Shown here: positions 1-10,000 of the stretch, piece after piece
Layout of the letters: every line of letters starts with the position of its first letter
Position numbering within the stretch: position 1 is the first letter of the stretch
The notes under the pieces: generated by a model
Seen by the model: only the letters and a program-made list of their open reading frames with translations
Database searches by the model: none
What the model was told of the DNA's origin: nothing
Translations under genes and position numbers: made by a program
Assembly: GCA_022432975.1 (NCBI GenBank)
Contig: CM039512.1
Coordinates: 40,541,086-40,605,085, forward strand
Direction of reading: 5' to 3'
Length of the DNA: 64,000 bases
Source of the DNA: Begonia masoniana
Lineage: Eukaryota; Streptophyta; Magnoliopsida; Cucurbitales; Begoniaceae

Positions 1-437
1 TATTCTTATTCTTTTTCTTTTGGTTGACATGGATTAAGGTGGAGGTGTGCCAGGGAGTAGGCCAAGTGCGTGTACATAGTCCTTTCGGCCATATTCATAG
101 TCAATCACATGGAAGTGACATTGGTTTTGTTGTTCTTGCCATACTGTCCCAACCCACACTTAATCGTTACCTTTCTTTTACATACATCTTACATAGAACG
201 TTTCATATGACATTTGAGAAAACATGATGCATGAGGAATCTACGTATAACATATCATCAAACAATTTGCAACGTACATGGACATACATTGCTCACAAGGA
301 AACTAACAAGCAGTAACTAACATCCTAGGCTACCCAATTCATTAAAACCCCAAAGTCAGAAAATCATCATCAAGCACCAAAACCTAGCGTTGACACGATG
401 TAAGGCCTTAAGGGCCGGAAACCTAACACCCACTTAC

Positions 438-483
438 CTGGCGTCCGTAGCAAGCCGAGCACCGTCCAAAAAGTCGTCTCCAC
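438..483 (-). other. Candidate 46-nt leader microexon (element 1 left LTR)
   Basis: On the minus strand the interval is preceded by CCTTAG and ends CCAG directly before GTAAGTGG, matching the plant acceptor and donor consensus. The same arrangement, with intervals of 44-46 nt, occurs in LTRs of element 1 (right copy 6093-6138), B (23174-23219), element 3 (43239-43283) and D (60009-60052 and 61678-61721). An upstream donor-like GTAAGC lies at 886-891, giving a candidate first intron of about 408 nt. Splicing is inferred; there are no transcript data. Confidence 0.5.
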
Positions 484-1045
484 CTAAGGCATTTCACAAA
501 TCCATCATTAAAACCGATCCTATATAAACAATTTCCAAACTTAAACTAAACTCCTATCTAAGGCAATTTCTCCTAAAACTTCTATTTTCTCCATTTAGGC
601 ATTTCATCGAGCACGTGGTGCTCACAAAATACCAAACTCCATTAATGGAGATTTTCACAATCTTCAACTCCAACAACCATAAATTAACTCTAATTCCTCC
701 ACAAACCTTCCAATTCAAAAATCTCTCATCCTAACAATCAAAACCCATCTCAAAGGCTCCAATAACACCCACAAACACGATAACATTATCGATGTACAAC
801 AAAGTCGAAAATCTCTATTTTAAACAACAAACCCTAACCGAAAATCCATCGTTAAAAACCAAACAAAACTTGCTTAAAGATCGGAGCTTACCTAGAACGT
901 CGATTGGAGAAGGAAAACCGGAAGAGAAAACGCCGGAGGAGGAGGCGTTGATCGATCGTTGAAGGAACGGTAGAGGAGGAGAAGAAATCGCCTAAGGGAG
1001 GGGATTTCACGATCTGGAAAACAGAAAGGAAGGGGGGGTGTTTTG

Positions 1046-1053
1046 TTTTTATA
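1046..1053 (-). promoter_or_regulatory. TATA box of element 1 left LTR
   Basis: On the minus strand TATAAAAA is followed by a purine/pyrimidine-biased leader and a GGCGATTTCTTCTCC motif about 60 nt downstream. The same TATA-leader order occurs in the other LTRs of the window, which makes it the probable U3/R promoter. Confidence 0.6.
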
Positions 1054-1431
1054 AAATTTAACTTAATAAATTACCATCTTGCCCTTTGTTCAATTCTTTG
1101 CTTAATTCGTTATTTCGTCTATCAATTTGGTTTCTCCGAAACTCTCTTATTCCTCCAAATATTCCAACTTATTTCTAGAGTTCTAACGAAACTCTCCGTT
1201 TGCAAAATGAACTTAATTTACTATTTTTACGACTTAAAACACTATAGGCGGAAAATCGTAACTCGGCATTACGCTATCAATTTAGGTTTTCTAAAAATTT
1301 ACTTATTCTTCTAAAAATCCATATAAATTCCTAGAGCCCTCATAAAACCTCCCGCTCACAAAACGGACCTATATTTCTTATTTACAAAAAATACCCTTGG
1401 AGCGAAAAACCCGAAAAACTTGGGTGTTACA

Positions 1432-1446
1432 TCCTTCCCTCCTTAA
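1432..1446 (-). other. Polypurine tract of element 1
   Basis: On the minus strand TTAAGGAGGGAAGGA lies immediately before the LTR start TGTAACACCC. A purine run touching the 3' LTR is the plus-strand primer of LTR retrotransposons. The GGGGACAAAATTCC just upstream matches the equivalent sites of B, C and D. Confidence 0.85.
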
Positions 1447-3294
1447 TTGGAATTTTGTCCCCAAAATTGCTGTTTGGTTAACTTCTTATTACTCACCCTC
1501 ACATTATCTAAATATGATGCTCGTAAAACTAACCTTAACACCCTTATGGTCTTATTCACCATTTGGGTCTTGGTAGCTTCCTATATCTCCAAAGCTCTAA
1601 ATCCTTCTAACCACGCCTTTCGTAACTCAATCGCTCATACGCTCATCGACTTCGACTTAATATTTTGTCACTTAGAACCTCGAATTTCCTCTAAGCTTCT
1701 ATATTTATGTCCACTACTCTTGTTCTTGCCCAACTTTTACCTTGGTCTTCGTCAATCACTGACAAATTAGTTAAACTATTCACCCAATACGCTCAAAATT
1801 CTATAGCCTTACCTACTTGACTCTTATTCCAACCTTCCATTTAATCTAGTTAATCTTCTTACTTACCCGTACAACACTCTTCGAAATCCAAAGATCTACC
1901 TAACCGGCCATTATATCTCACATCACTTAGTCTCTATTTTCCTCGAGTCGCGATTTCTTCACACACTTAAGTTTATCAACCTTAACCTTAGTTATTTACG
2001 AAATCATTGGCTTCGACTTTGTTACATACGGGTCGAGCCTTGAAATTCCCAATTTAATCTTATTCCTAATGTACTTAATAACTCACCAATCCCTTGATTC
2101 ACAAGACTTCACGTTCGAGCTTAACTTCAAATCTATGCCCTTTGTTTAATTAACAATGTCCTACGCTTATCCTTAATATCCTACAAAGACTTCCTTGAAA
2201 GTTACTAACTAGTCTACCATTCCGTTATTCGTTCTAGTCAGGTTCTAAATATTTTACTTGGCTTCTTAACAACAATTTACCTACCGATCTTCTTGTTAGA
2301 AAACTTATTATAGGTAGGTTCACAATCTTATTCCTAGTCTTCTAAAATTTCTAAAACTTGTCCTTCCATTTTTCAAAACTTAGAAATATCTCTTCCATAA
2401 AGTCTCCACTCCTAGTTTCTCGAGCACTAATGTTTCTACATCCACCCCAGAAATAAGCCTCATGTTTGGGGTTCTTAACTTACTCTGCATCAACTATAGA
2501 CTCGTTCCCTAACTCCAACGCTCATAATCGAAAGAATTTGGGATCATTTACCTTCTTACGTTTCCTATAATTGATACTTACTCCTGCCGATTTACCATCT
2601 CTTTTAACTCTTAAACTCTATCCTATGTTCCCCGTTTAAGCAGTACCCCAATGCCTAACGCGTCCAATAATTACCGGGCATCCTTAACTTCATTGAGTTT
2701 TCTTTTCTATATATAGTGGCGGTCATAATCTTTCCATGTATCATTAATTGTCCTTCATTGCTTAGTCCTTTATGATGGTACCTATCTCATAGAGAACGGC
2801 TAAATTATATAACTTGGGTATCACCTTTCGTACAACCTTGATCCTTTATTGTTTCTAGATTTATTAACTTACTCACCTCGCTTAAATCTCTTTGTTTCTC
2901 ACATCTATATTGGTCAATATGAATTCTCCTATCCAATCACCCAGATTATACATCTAAGACTTTGTACCAATCAATCACATTATCCTTGTAAAAGTAAGCA
3001 ACACCTTTCTATTCTCTCGACAGTTTACTTAAGCTGAACACCCAAACATTATCTTCATATGTACACTTCGAACTTCACGCGAGCCTAAAATATACAAGTT
3101 TCTACTATATTATCCTATTCACCTAGACGTACCGATAGTATGAAAGTCAGGTTACCTATCTTGACATCTACAATCTCATTCTCCTTAAATTGAGGTCTAC
3201 ATCCTCGTATCTCTAACTCCCTACATTCTTTAACCTTTCTATTCTCAAACCTACTCCTATCTATCACACCAATATCGTCATTAAATTGTAACTC
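1447..3294. other. Non-coding interior of element 1 where pol would be
   Basis: I see no domain of pol in any frame here; reading frames are short on both strands. The plus strand is poor in G. Blocks are recognisably related to the interiors of element C (about 27500-30430) and C' (35452-35940), for example the stretch around 1990-2060 and that around 35810-35880. It is therefore an inherited element component and not random filler. Confidence 0.6.
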
Positions 3295-4341
3295 TTAACC
3301 ACAACCCCACTCTATTAATTGCTGAAATAAAATTATACCTGGAACCACAAATGGTTGGGCAGCTTCCTTATCTTCGGTCATAGCAATTATCCTCGAAGGA
3401 CCACATGGTGGTATCCCGTTCGGTCCTAGACAATCTCTAGCTTTGTGACCCCTTCTATCGCACCTAAAACATCGGTCTGAATACAGTCTACACTCACCGA
3501 AATGACCCCTCAGACATGTAGAGCACGGAGGAGCTTGACGAGCTCCGCGGGGTCGTTTGCTCCTTTCCTGCACAATCGGTGAATTATTGGGCCTCTTAAT
3601 GTCCCTCGCTGGTTGTGGCCTTTCATCAACTGGGGGTGGCAGAAATTTGCTGAGGGACCCCTCGACGGACTTCTCTTGACTTTTATTCTATAGCTCGACT
3701 TCTAACTCAAAAGCTTGTACAATTACTTCGTCGTAGGAAGCACCCCTAACTCCATACATTTTCACACCCTTATTGTCCTCCTGCAATCCTTGCACGAAAT
3801 AATAGGTCTTATTTTCTTTCTCCTTTCCTAGGTGGCTGACCGAACGAGTTACCGCTTCGAATTCTCTAACGTACTCTGCGACCGTACCTGTCTGTCGAAA
3901 TTGGGGAAACTCTGACTTCTTATTTTTCCATGCGGCTTTGTCAATATATTCCTCATAAAACAATTCCTTGAATGGTCCCCATAAAATTTCCCCCACATCA
4001 ACCATGACCTTGACATTGTCCCACCAAAGTCTTGCATCTCCCAGCAGATGACACATCGCATAAGAAACCTTATCTACCTCCTTCACCTTAATGATGTCAA
4101 ACAATCTTTTAATTGCTCGAACCCACACCTCGGCCTGTATCGGATCTATAACACATCCATCAAATATCGGAGGTCGAAACTGACTAGCTTGTTCACTACC
4201 CCGGTCCCATGAAGTACTATCTTGTCCATTACTATATCCATCTCGGTTGGGTAAAATCTCTATCTGTTCTGATTGTCGGTGCACTATGTTGATAAGCTGA
4301 CTAATAGGATTCTCCTCGGATTTTCTAGGTGCTTTCGACAT
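3295..4341 (-). pseudogene. gag: gag of element 1, one in-frame stop
   Basis: Gag forms the retroelement particle and binds its RNA. The start is taken as the ATG at 4341 (MSKAPRK...), just after the candidate leader intron acceptor, and matches the start of element 3 gag (MPRAPRP...). The N-terminal half has the retrotransposon gag core, with RPPIFDG and the WWDNVK tryptophan pair. Two zinc-knuckle motifs follow near the C terminus: CSTCLRGHFGEC and CFRCDRRGHKARDC. A single in-frame TAG at 3688-3690, between core and knuckles, interrupts an otherwise continuous frame. The product ends soon after the MTEDKEAAQP linker, exactly where protease would begin. Reading through the TAG would give about 348 residues. 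Confidence 0.85.
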
Positions 4342-4351
4342 TTTCTTGTTC

Positions 4352-4417
4352 CTAGACACATTAAGAAACACACACAAAATAAACAATTTAGAATCATACT
4401 TAAACTTAAACACTTAC
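4352..4417 (-). other. Candidate 66-nt intron before gag (element 1)
   Basis: On the minus strand CGACT is followed by GTAAGTGTTT, then a T-rich stretch ending GTGTCTAG, then GAACAAGAAAATG, whose ATG starts gag. Elements C (30499-30558) and D (58290-58353) have the same donor at the same place with 60- and 64-nt intervals; element 3 keeps the acceptor (46910-46911). Confidence 0.5.
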
Positions 4418-4491
4418 AGTCGATGGAAAGTCCTCGTGCGGCGGTGTGTTTTTGGCAGGCATTTCACAGAATTCGCTTTCAAAACTCTGTC

Positions 4492-4503
4492 TCTCTGATA
4501 CTA
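4492..4503 (-). other. Primer-binding site of element 1 (degenerate)
   Basis: On the minus strand TAGTATCAGAGA lies four nt after the 5' LTR end. It differs at two positions from TGGTATCAGAGC, the common plant site complementary to the 3' end of initiator tRNA-Met and seen intact at 58425-58436. Confidence 0.8.
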
Positions 4504-4740
4504 TAATTGTAAAGACCCTAATATTGTACCCAATTTCCGTACTATCATTTTTTTTTACACTTTTAACTTTAACTGTACTTAAGGCGAAATCTCAATCGAA
4601 ATCGAAATCAGAATTGAAATCGAAATTCGTTTAGTAAATCGTTTAAAACAAATTCTAAAGCAATTAAAACTTAAAACAATTAAAACAATTAAAACTATTA
4701 ACTAATTAAAATAAAACTTAAAATAAATTATCATGATATG

Positions 4741-4990
4741 GCGATCAGTCGCCAATAAAGAGGCGACTGATCGCCCTTCGGCGATTGCAACAGGCGAACA
4801 GTCGCCTGTTACAAATCGCCTGTGGTGACTGATCACCCCAATTTGTGGCGATCAGACGCCACGCTCTCTGGATTTTTCCAGAGAGCGGCGACCAGCAATC
4901 GCCTGGCAATCGCCTCTCCAACGATTTCCAGGCAGGGAGAGGCAATTGATCACCTCCAAGAGGCGATCAATCGCCATGCTATCTCGAATT
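4741..4990. repeat. GC-rich hairpin cluster in LTR U5 (element 1)
   Basis: In an AT-rich neighbourhood this stretch carries a row of perfect inverted repeats: GCGATCAGTCGCC (4741-4753) with its complement at 4762-4774; AACAGGCGA (4789-4797) with TCGCCTGTT (4802-4810); and CGCTCTCTGGA (4862-4872) with TCCAGAGAGCG (4877-4887). Many GCGATC-like words recur up to 4978. The cluster begins about 233 nt from the LTR end. Confidence 0.75.
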
Positions 4991-5548
4991 TCTCCAGAGA
5001 GCACAGCTCCCTCCTCCCTTCTTTCTTTCTTCCTTCCTTCCACAATCTTTACATACATCTCACAAAATACACTCCCCACATGAACTTTATCCAAACACTC
5101 AAAACCTACACAATTCACTTTTAAACATAATCAAATTTCATAAAAACTGACTGCAAGGATCGCTCTAAAACCGCGCGCATCCCTACAGTCATAAATCACC
5201 TAAAATCATCAAATAAAACCCAATTAAATCCTCAAAACGAACATCGAACATAACCACGGGATTTACTAAAACATCACCAAAGACATACATTAACAAATCA
5301 TTCAAAATAGCACTACTTCAAACCTACATCCACTATAAGATTTACTAAATAATAACCCTAACTATACACCCTAAAATCCATCACCTTTTTAATCAACAAA
5401 ACTAACTCACATCCATTCGCCACAAAACAGCTCGGGGCACACCATCGGATCATCTAGTCAAACCAAAACACACCCCGTCCCCACATGCACCATCCGTCGA
5501 CCACCTATTCCATGACATCGAGAGAACTCTCTCCTTCACACCTGTCAC

Positions 5549-5550
5549 CT
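5549..5550 (-). other. Candidate leader acceptor (element 1)
   Basis: On the minus strand CTTACTAAGC (branch-point-like) is followed within about 45 nt by GCATGATGTAG and GTGACAGG. The same CTTACTAAGCATTAGGCTTAA context precedes the acceptor of element 3 at 44795-44796; D has CTTACTGAG and TGGTGTAG at 59429-59430 and 50693-50694. Confidence 0.45.
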
Positions 5551-6092
5551 ACATCATGCAACATAAACATTAAGCCTAATGCTTAGTAAGAGAATGTACT
5601 ATACATGACATATGCATGAATGCATGATTCTTTTCATAAAACATGTTCATTTACTTATTCCTATTCTTTTTCTTTTGGTTGACATTGATTAGGGGGGGGG
5701 GGTGTGCCAGGGAGTAGGCCAAGTGCGTGTACATAGTCCTTTCGGCCGTATTCATAGTCCATCGCATGGAAGTGACATTGGTTTTGTTGTTCTGGCCATA
5801 CTGTCCCAACCCACACTTAATCGTTACCTTTCTTTTACATACATCATACATAGAACGTTTCATATGACATTTGAGAAAACATGATGCATGAGGAATCTAC
5901 GTATAACATATCATCAAACAATTTGCAACGTACATGGACATACATTGCTCACAAGGAAACTAACAAGCAGTAACTAACATCCTAGGCTACCCAATTCATT
6001 AAAACCCCAAATTCAGAAAATCATCATCAAGCACCAAACCTAGCGTTGACACGATGTAGGGCCTTAAGGGCCAGAAACCTAACACCCATTAA

Positions 6093-6138
6093 CTGGCGTC
6101 CGTAGCAAGCCGAGCACCGTCCGAAAAGTCATCTCCAC
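6093..6138 (-). other. Candidate microexon with lost donor (element 1 right LTR)
   Basis: This interval corresponds to 438-483 in the left LTR. The acceptor side (CCTTAG) is kept, but the donor GT has become TT, so splicing out of this exon would be predicted to fail in the 5' LTR. Confidence 0.45.
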
Positions 6139-6704
6139 CTAAGGCATTTCACAAATCCATCATTAAAACCGATCATATATAAACAATTTCCAAACTTAAA
6201 CTAAACTCCTATCTAAGGCAATTTCTCCTAAAACTTCTATTTTCTCTATTTAGGCATTTCATCGAGCACGTGGTGCTCACAAAATACCAAACTCCATTAA
6301 TGGAGATTTTCACAATCTTCAACTCCAACAACCATAAATTAACTCTAATTCCTCCACAAACCTTCCAATTCAAAAATCTCTCATCCTAACAATCAAAACC
6401 CATCTCAAAGGCTCCAATAACACCCACAAACACGATAACATTATCGATTTACAACAAAGTCAAAAATCTCTATTTTAAACAACAAACCCTAACCGAAAAT
6501 CCGTCGTTAAAAACTAAACAAAACTTGCTTAAAGATCGGAGCTTACCTAGAACGTCGATTGGAGAAGGAAAACCGGAAGAGAAAACGCCGGAGGAGGAGG
6601 CGTTGATCGATCCTTGAAGGAACGATGGAGGAGGAGAAGAAATCGCCTAAGGGAGGGGATTTCACGATCTGGAAAATAGAAAGGAAGGGGGGGGGGGTGT
6701 TTTG

Positions 6705-6712
6705 TTTTTATA
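6705..6712 (-). promoter_or_regulatory. TATA box of element 1 5' LTR
   Basis: TATAAAAA on the minus strand is followed by a C-rich run and the GGCGATTTCTTCTCC leader motif. Being in the 5' LTR, this is the copy that would drive element transcription toward lower coordinates. Confidence 0.6.
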
Positions 6713-7090
6713 AAATTTAACTTAACAAATTACCATCTTGCCCTTTGTTCAATTCTTTGCTTAATTCGTTATTTCGTCTATCAATTTGGTTTCTCCGAAA
6801 CTCTCTTATTCCTCCAAATATTCCAACTTATTTCTAGGGTTCTAACGAAACTCTCCGTTCGCAAAACGAACTTAATTTACTATTTTTACGACTTAAAACA
6901 CTATAGGCGGAAAACCGTAACTCGGCATTACGCTATCAATTTAGGTTTTCTAAAAATTTACTTATTCTTCTAAAAATCCATATAAATTCCTAGGGCCCTC
7001 ATAAAACCTCCTGCTCACAAAACGGACCTATATTTCTTATTTACAAAAAATACCCTTGGAGCGGAAAACCCGAAAAACTTGGGTGTTACA

Positions 7091-10000
7091 TGTTGTTTGA
7101 TGAAGTATAAGAAACTTCACTTCATTCGATTTGTTCCAAAAGGACTTAATGTGTCAAACAAATGAGGTTCACTATTACATGATCTGTGGTTAGAACCTAA
7201 GTTATCCATTTAACCTTCAAGTGTTTAACTTAAAGTGATGAGAACGACGTGTATTGATGTCCCAATAACCTTCCTAGATGCGTAATTAAGACTTAGTTTT
7301 GCGTTTGATAAAGTATAAGAAACTTCACTTCATTCAATTTGTTCTGAAATAACTTAATGTAACAAGTAAATGAGGTTAACTGTTACATGACTTGTGGTTA
7401 GAACCTTAGTTATCCATTTCACCTTCACGGTTTTAACTTAAAGTGATGAGAATGACGTATATTGAGGTCCCAATAACCTTCCTGGACGCGTAATTAAGAC
7501 TTAGATTTGCATTTGATGAAGTATAAGAAACTTTAATTCATTCGATTTGTCCTAGAAGAACTTAAGGTATCAAGTAAAAAAGGTTCACTGTTACACTACT
7601 TGTGGTTAATACATAAGTTATCCATTTCACCTGCAAGGTTTTAACTTAAAGTGATGAGAACGATTTGAATTGAAGTCCCAATAACCTTTCGGGACGCGTA
7701 ATTAAGCTTATTATTTCGTTTGATAAAGTATAAGAAACTTCACTTCATTCGATTTGTTCCGAAAGAACTTAACGTATCAACCAAATGAGGTTCACTGTTA
7801 CATGACTTGTGGTTAGAACCTAAGTTATCAATTTATGAGAACGACGTGTATTGAGGACCCACTAACCTTCTTGGACGCGTAATTAAGACTTAGTATAACG
7901 TTTGATGAAGTATAAGAAACTTCACTTTATTCGATTTGTTCCAAAAGAACTTAACATATCAAGAAAATGAGGTTCACTGTTACATGACTTGTGGTTATAA
8001 CATATATTATCTATTTCACCTTCAAGGTTTTAACTTAAAGTGATGAGAACGACGTGTATTGAGGTCCCAATAACCTTCCTAGACGCGTACATAAGAATTA
8101 GTGTTACGTTTGATGAAGTATAAGAAACTTCACTTCATTCGATTTGTTCCAAAAGAACTTACGTATTAAGCAAATGAGGTTCACTGTTACATGAATTATG
8201 GTTAGAACCTAAGTTATCAATTTCACCTTCAATGTTCTAACTTAAAGTGATGAAAACGACATGTATTGAGGTCCCAATAACCTTTCTGGACGCGTAATTA
8301 AGACTTAGTATTGCGTTTGATGAAGTATAAGAAACTTCACTTCATTGAATTTGTTCCAAAAGAACTTAATGTGTCAAACAAATGAGGTTCACTGTTACTT
8401 GATCTGTGGTTAGAAACTAAGTTATCCATTTCACCTTCATTATTTTAACTTAAAGTGATGAGAACAACGTGTATTGAGGTCCATTTAACCTTCCTTCATG
8501 CGTAATTAACACTTAGTTTTATGTTTGATGAAGTATAAGAAACTTCACTTCATTCGATTTGTTCCACAAGAACTTAACGTATCAAGTAAGTGAGGTTAAC
8601 TGTTACATGACTTGTGGTTAATACCTAAGTTATCCATTTCACCTGCATGGTTTTAACTTAAAGTGATGAGAATGACGTGAATTGAGGTCCCAATAACCTT
8701 CCTCGACGCGTAATTACGACTTAGTATTACATTTGATAAAGTATAAGAAACTTCACTTCATTCGATTTGTTCCAAAATTAACTTAACGTATCAAGCAAAT
8801 GAGGTTCACTGTTACATGACTTGTTGTTTGATGAAGTAGAAGAAACTTCACTTCATTCGATTTGTTCCAAAAGAACTTAATGTGTTAAGCAAACGAGTTC
8901 ACTATTACATGACTTGTGGTTAAAACCTAAGTTATCCATTTAACCTTCAAGATTTTAACTTAAAGTGATGAGAACGACGTGTATTGATATCCCAATAACC
9001 TTCCTGGATGCGTATTTAAGACTTAGTATTGCGTTTGATAAAGTATAAGAAACTTCACTTCATTTGATTTGTTCCGAAAAAATTTAATGTAACAAGCAAA
9101 TGATGTTCACTGTTACATGACTTGTTGTTTGATGAAGTATAAGAACTTCACTTCATTCGATTTGTTCCAAAAGAACTTAATGTGTCAAACAAATGAGGTT
9201 CACTGTACATGACTTGTGGTTAAAACCTAAGTTATCCATTTAACCTTCAAGGTTTTAACTTAAAGTGATGAGAACGACGTGTATTGAGGTCCCAATAACC
9301 TTCTTGGACGCGTAATTAAGACTTAGTATTGCGTTTGATAAAGTATAAGAAACTTCAATTCATTCGATTTGTTCCAAAAGAACTTAACGTATCAAGCAAA
9401 TGAGGTTCACTGTTACATGACTTGTTGTTTGATGAAGTATAAGAAACTTCAATTCATTCGATTTGTTCCAAAAGAACTTAACGTCTCAAGTAAAAAAGGT
9501 TCACTGTTACATAACTTGTGCTTAATACATAAGTTATCCATTTCACCTGCAAGGTTTTAACTTAAAGTGATGAGAACGGCGTGAATCGAGGTCCTAATAA
9601 CCTTCCAGGACGCGTAATTAAAACTTATTATTGCGTTTGATAAAGTATAAGAAACTTCACTTCATTCGATTTGTTCCAAAAGAACTTAACGTATCAAGCA
9701 AATGAGGTTCACTGTTACATGACTTGTTGTTTGATGAAGTAGAAGAAACTTCACTTCATTCGATTTGTTCCAAAAGAACTTAACATATAAAGCAAATGTG
9801 GTTCACTGTTACATGACTTTTAGTTAGAACCTAAGTTATCCATTTCACCTTCACAGTTTTAACTTAAAGTGATGAGAACGGCATGTATTGAGGTCTCAAT
9901 AACCTTCCTGGATGCGTAATTAAGACTTAGTATTGCGTTTGATAAAGTATAAGAAACGTTCACTTCATTTGATTTTTCCGAAGGAACTTAACGTATCAAG

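Larger units (their letters stand above)
1..1431 (-). repeat. Element 1, 3' LTR (partial)
   Basis: This copy matches about 5655-7090 nearly base for base. On the plus strand it ends GGGTGTTACA, so on the element strand the LTR starts TGTAACACCC, the usual terminus of plant Tekay-type LTRs. Only the U3 and first leader part is present; the U5 part lies beyond the window. It keeps an intact donor-like GTAAGTG at 432-437, which is mutated in the right LTR. Confidence 0.9.
1..7090 (-). mobile_element. Element 1: gag-only Ty3/gypsy LTR retrotransposon
   Basis: Two direct repeats (1-1431, cut by the window edge, and 4508-7090) flank an interior of about 3.1 kb. Read on the minus strand the order is 5' LTR, primer-binding site, gag, a non-coding stretch, polypurine tract, 3' LTR. 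No protease, reverse transcriptase, RNase H or integrase is recognisable, so the element would need enzymes from a relative. This fits non-autonomous gag-only LTR elements (TR-GAG or LARD-like). The overlapping parts of the two LTRs look about 97% alike by eye. The right LTR directly abuts the 208-bp satellite, so the element probably inserted into or beside it; the far end lies outside the window, so a target duplication cannot be checked. Confidence 0.85.
4508..7090 (-). repeat. Element 1, 5' LTR (complete, about 2.6 kb)
   Basis: The LTR is bounded by TG...CA (TGTAAAGACC at the left, GGGTGTTACA at the right on the plus strand). Read on the minus strand it holds a TATA box (6705-6712), a CT-rich leader, donor 1 (6541-6546), the candidate microexon (6093-6138), a branch-point-like CTTACTAAG with acceptor at 5549-5550, a hairpin cluster (4741-4990) and the primer-binding site just beyond the end. 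The donor after the microexon is mutated here (TTAATG in place of GTAAGTG), whereas the 3' LTR keeps it. Confidence 0.85.

Noticed and set aside
24..5884. Small plus-strand frames in LTRs (for example 24-227 and 5702-5884)
   Set aside because: They lie antisense in LTR DNA; the repeated frame only reflects LTR duplication.
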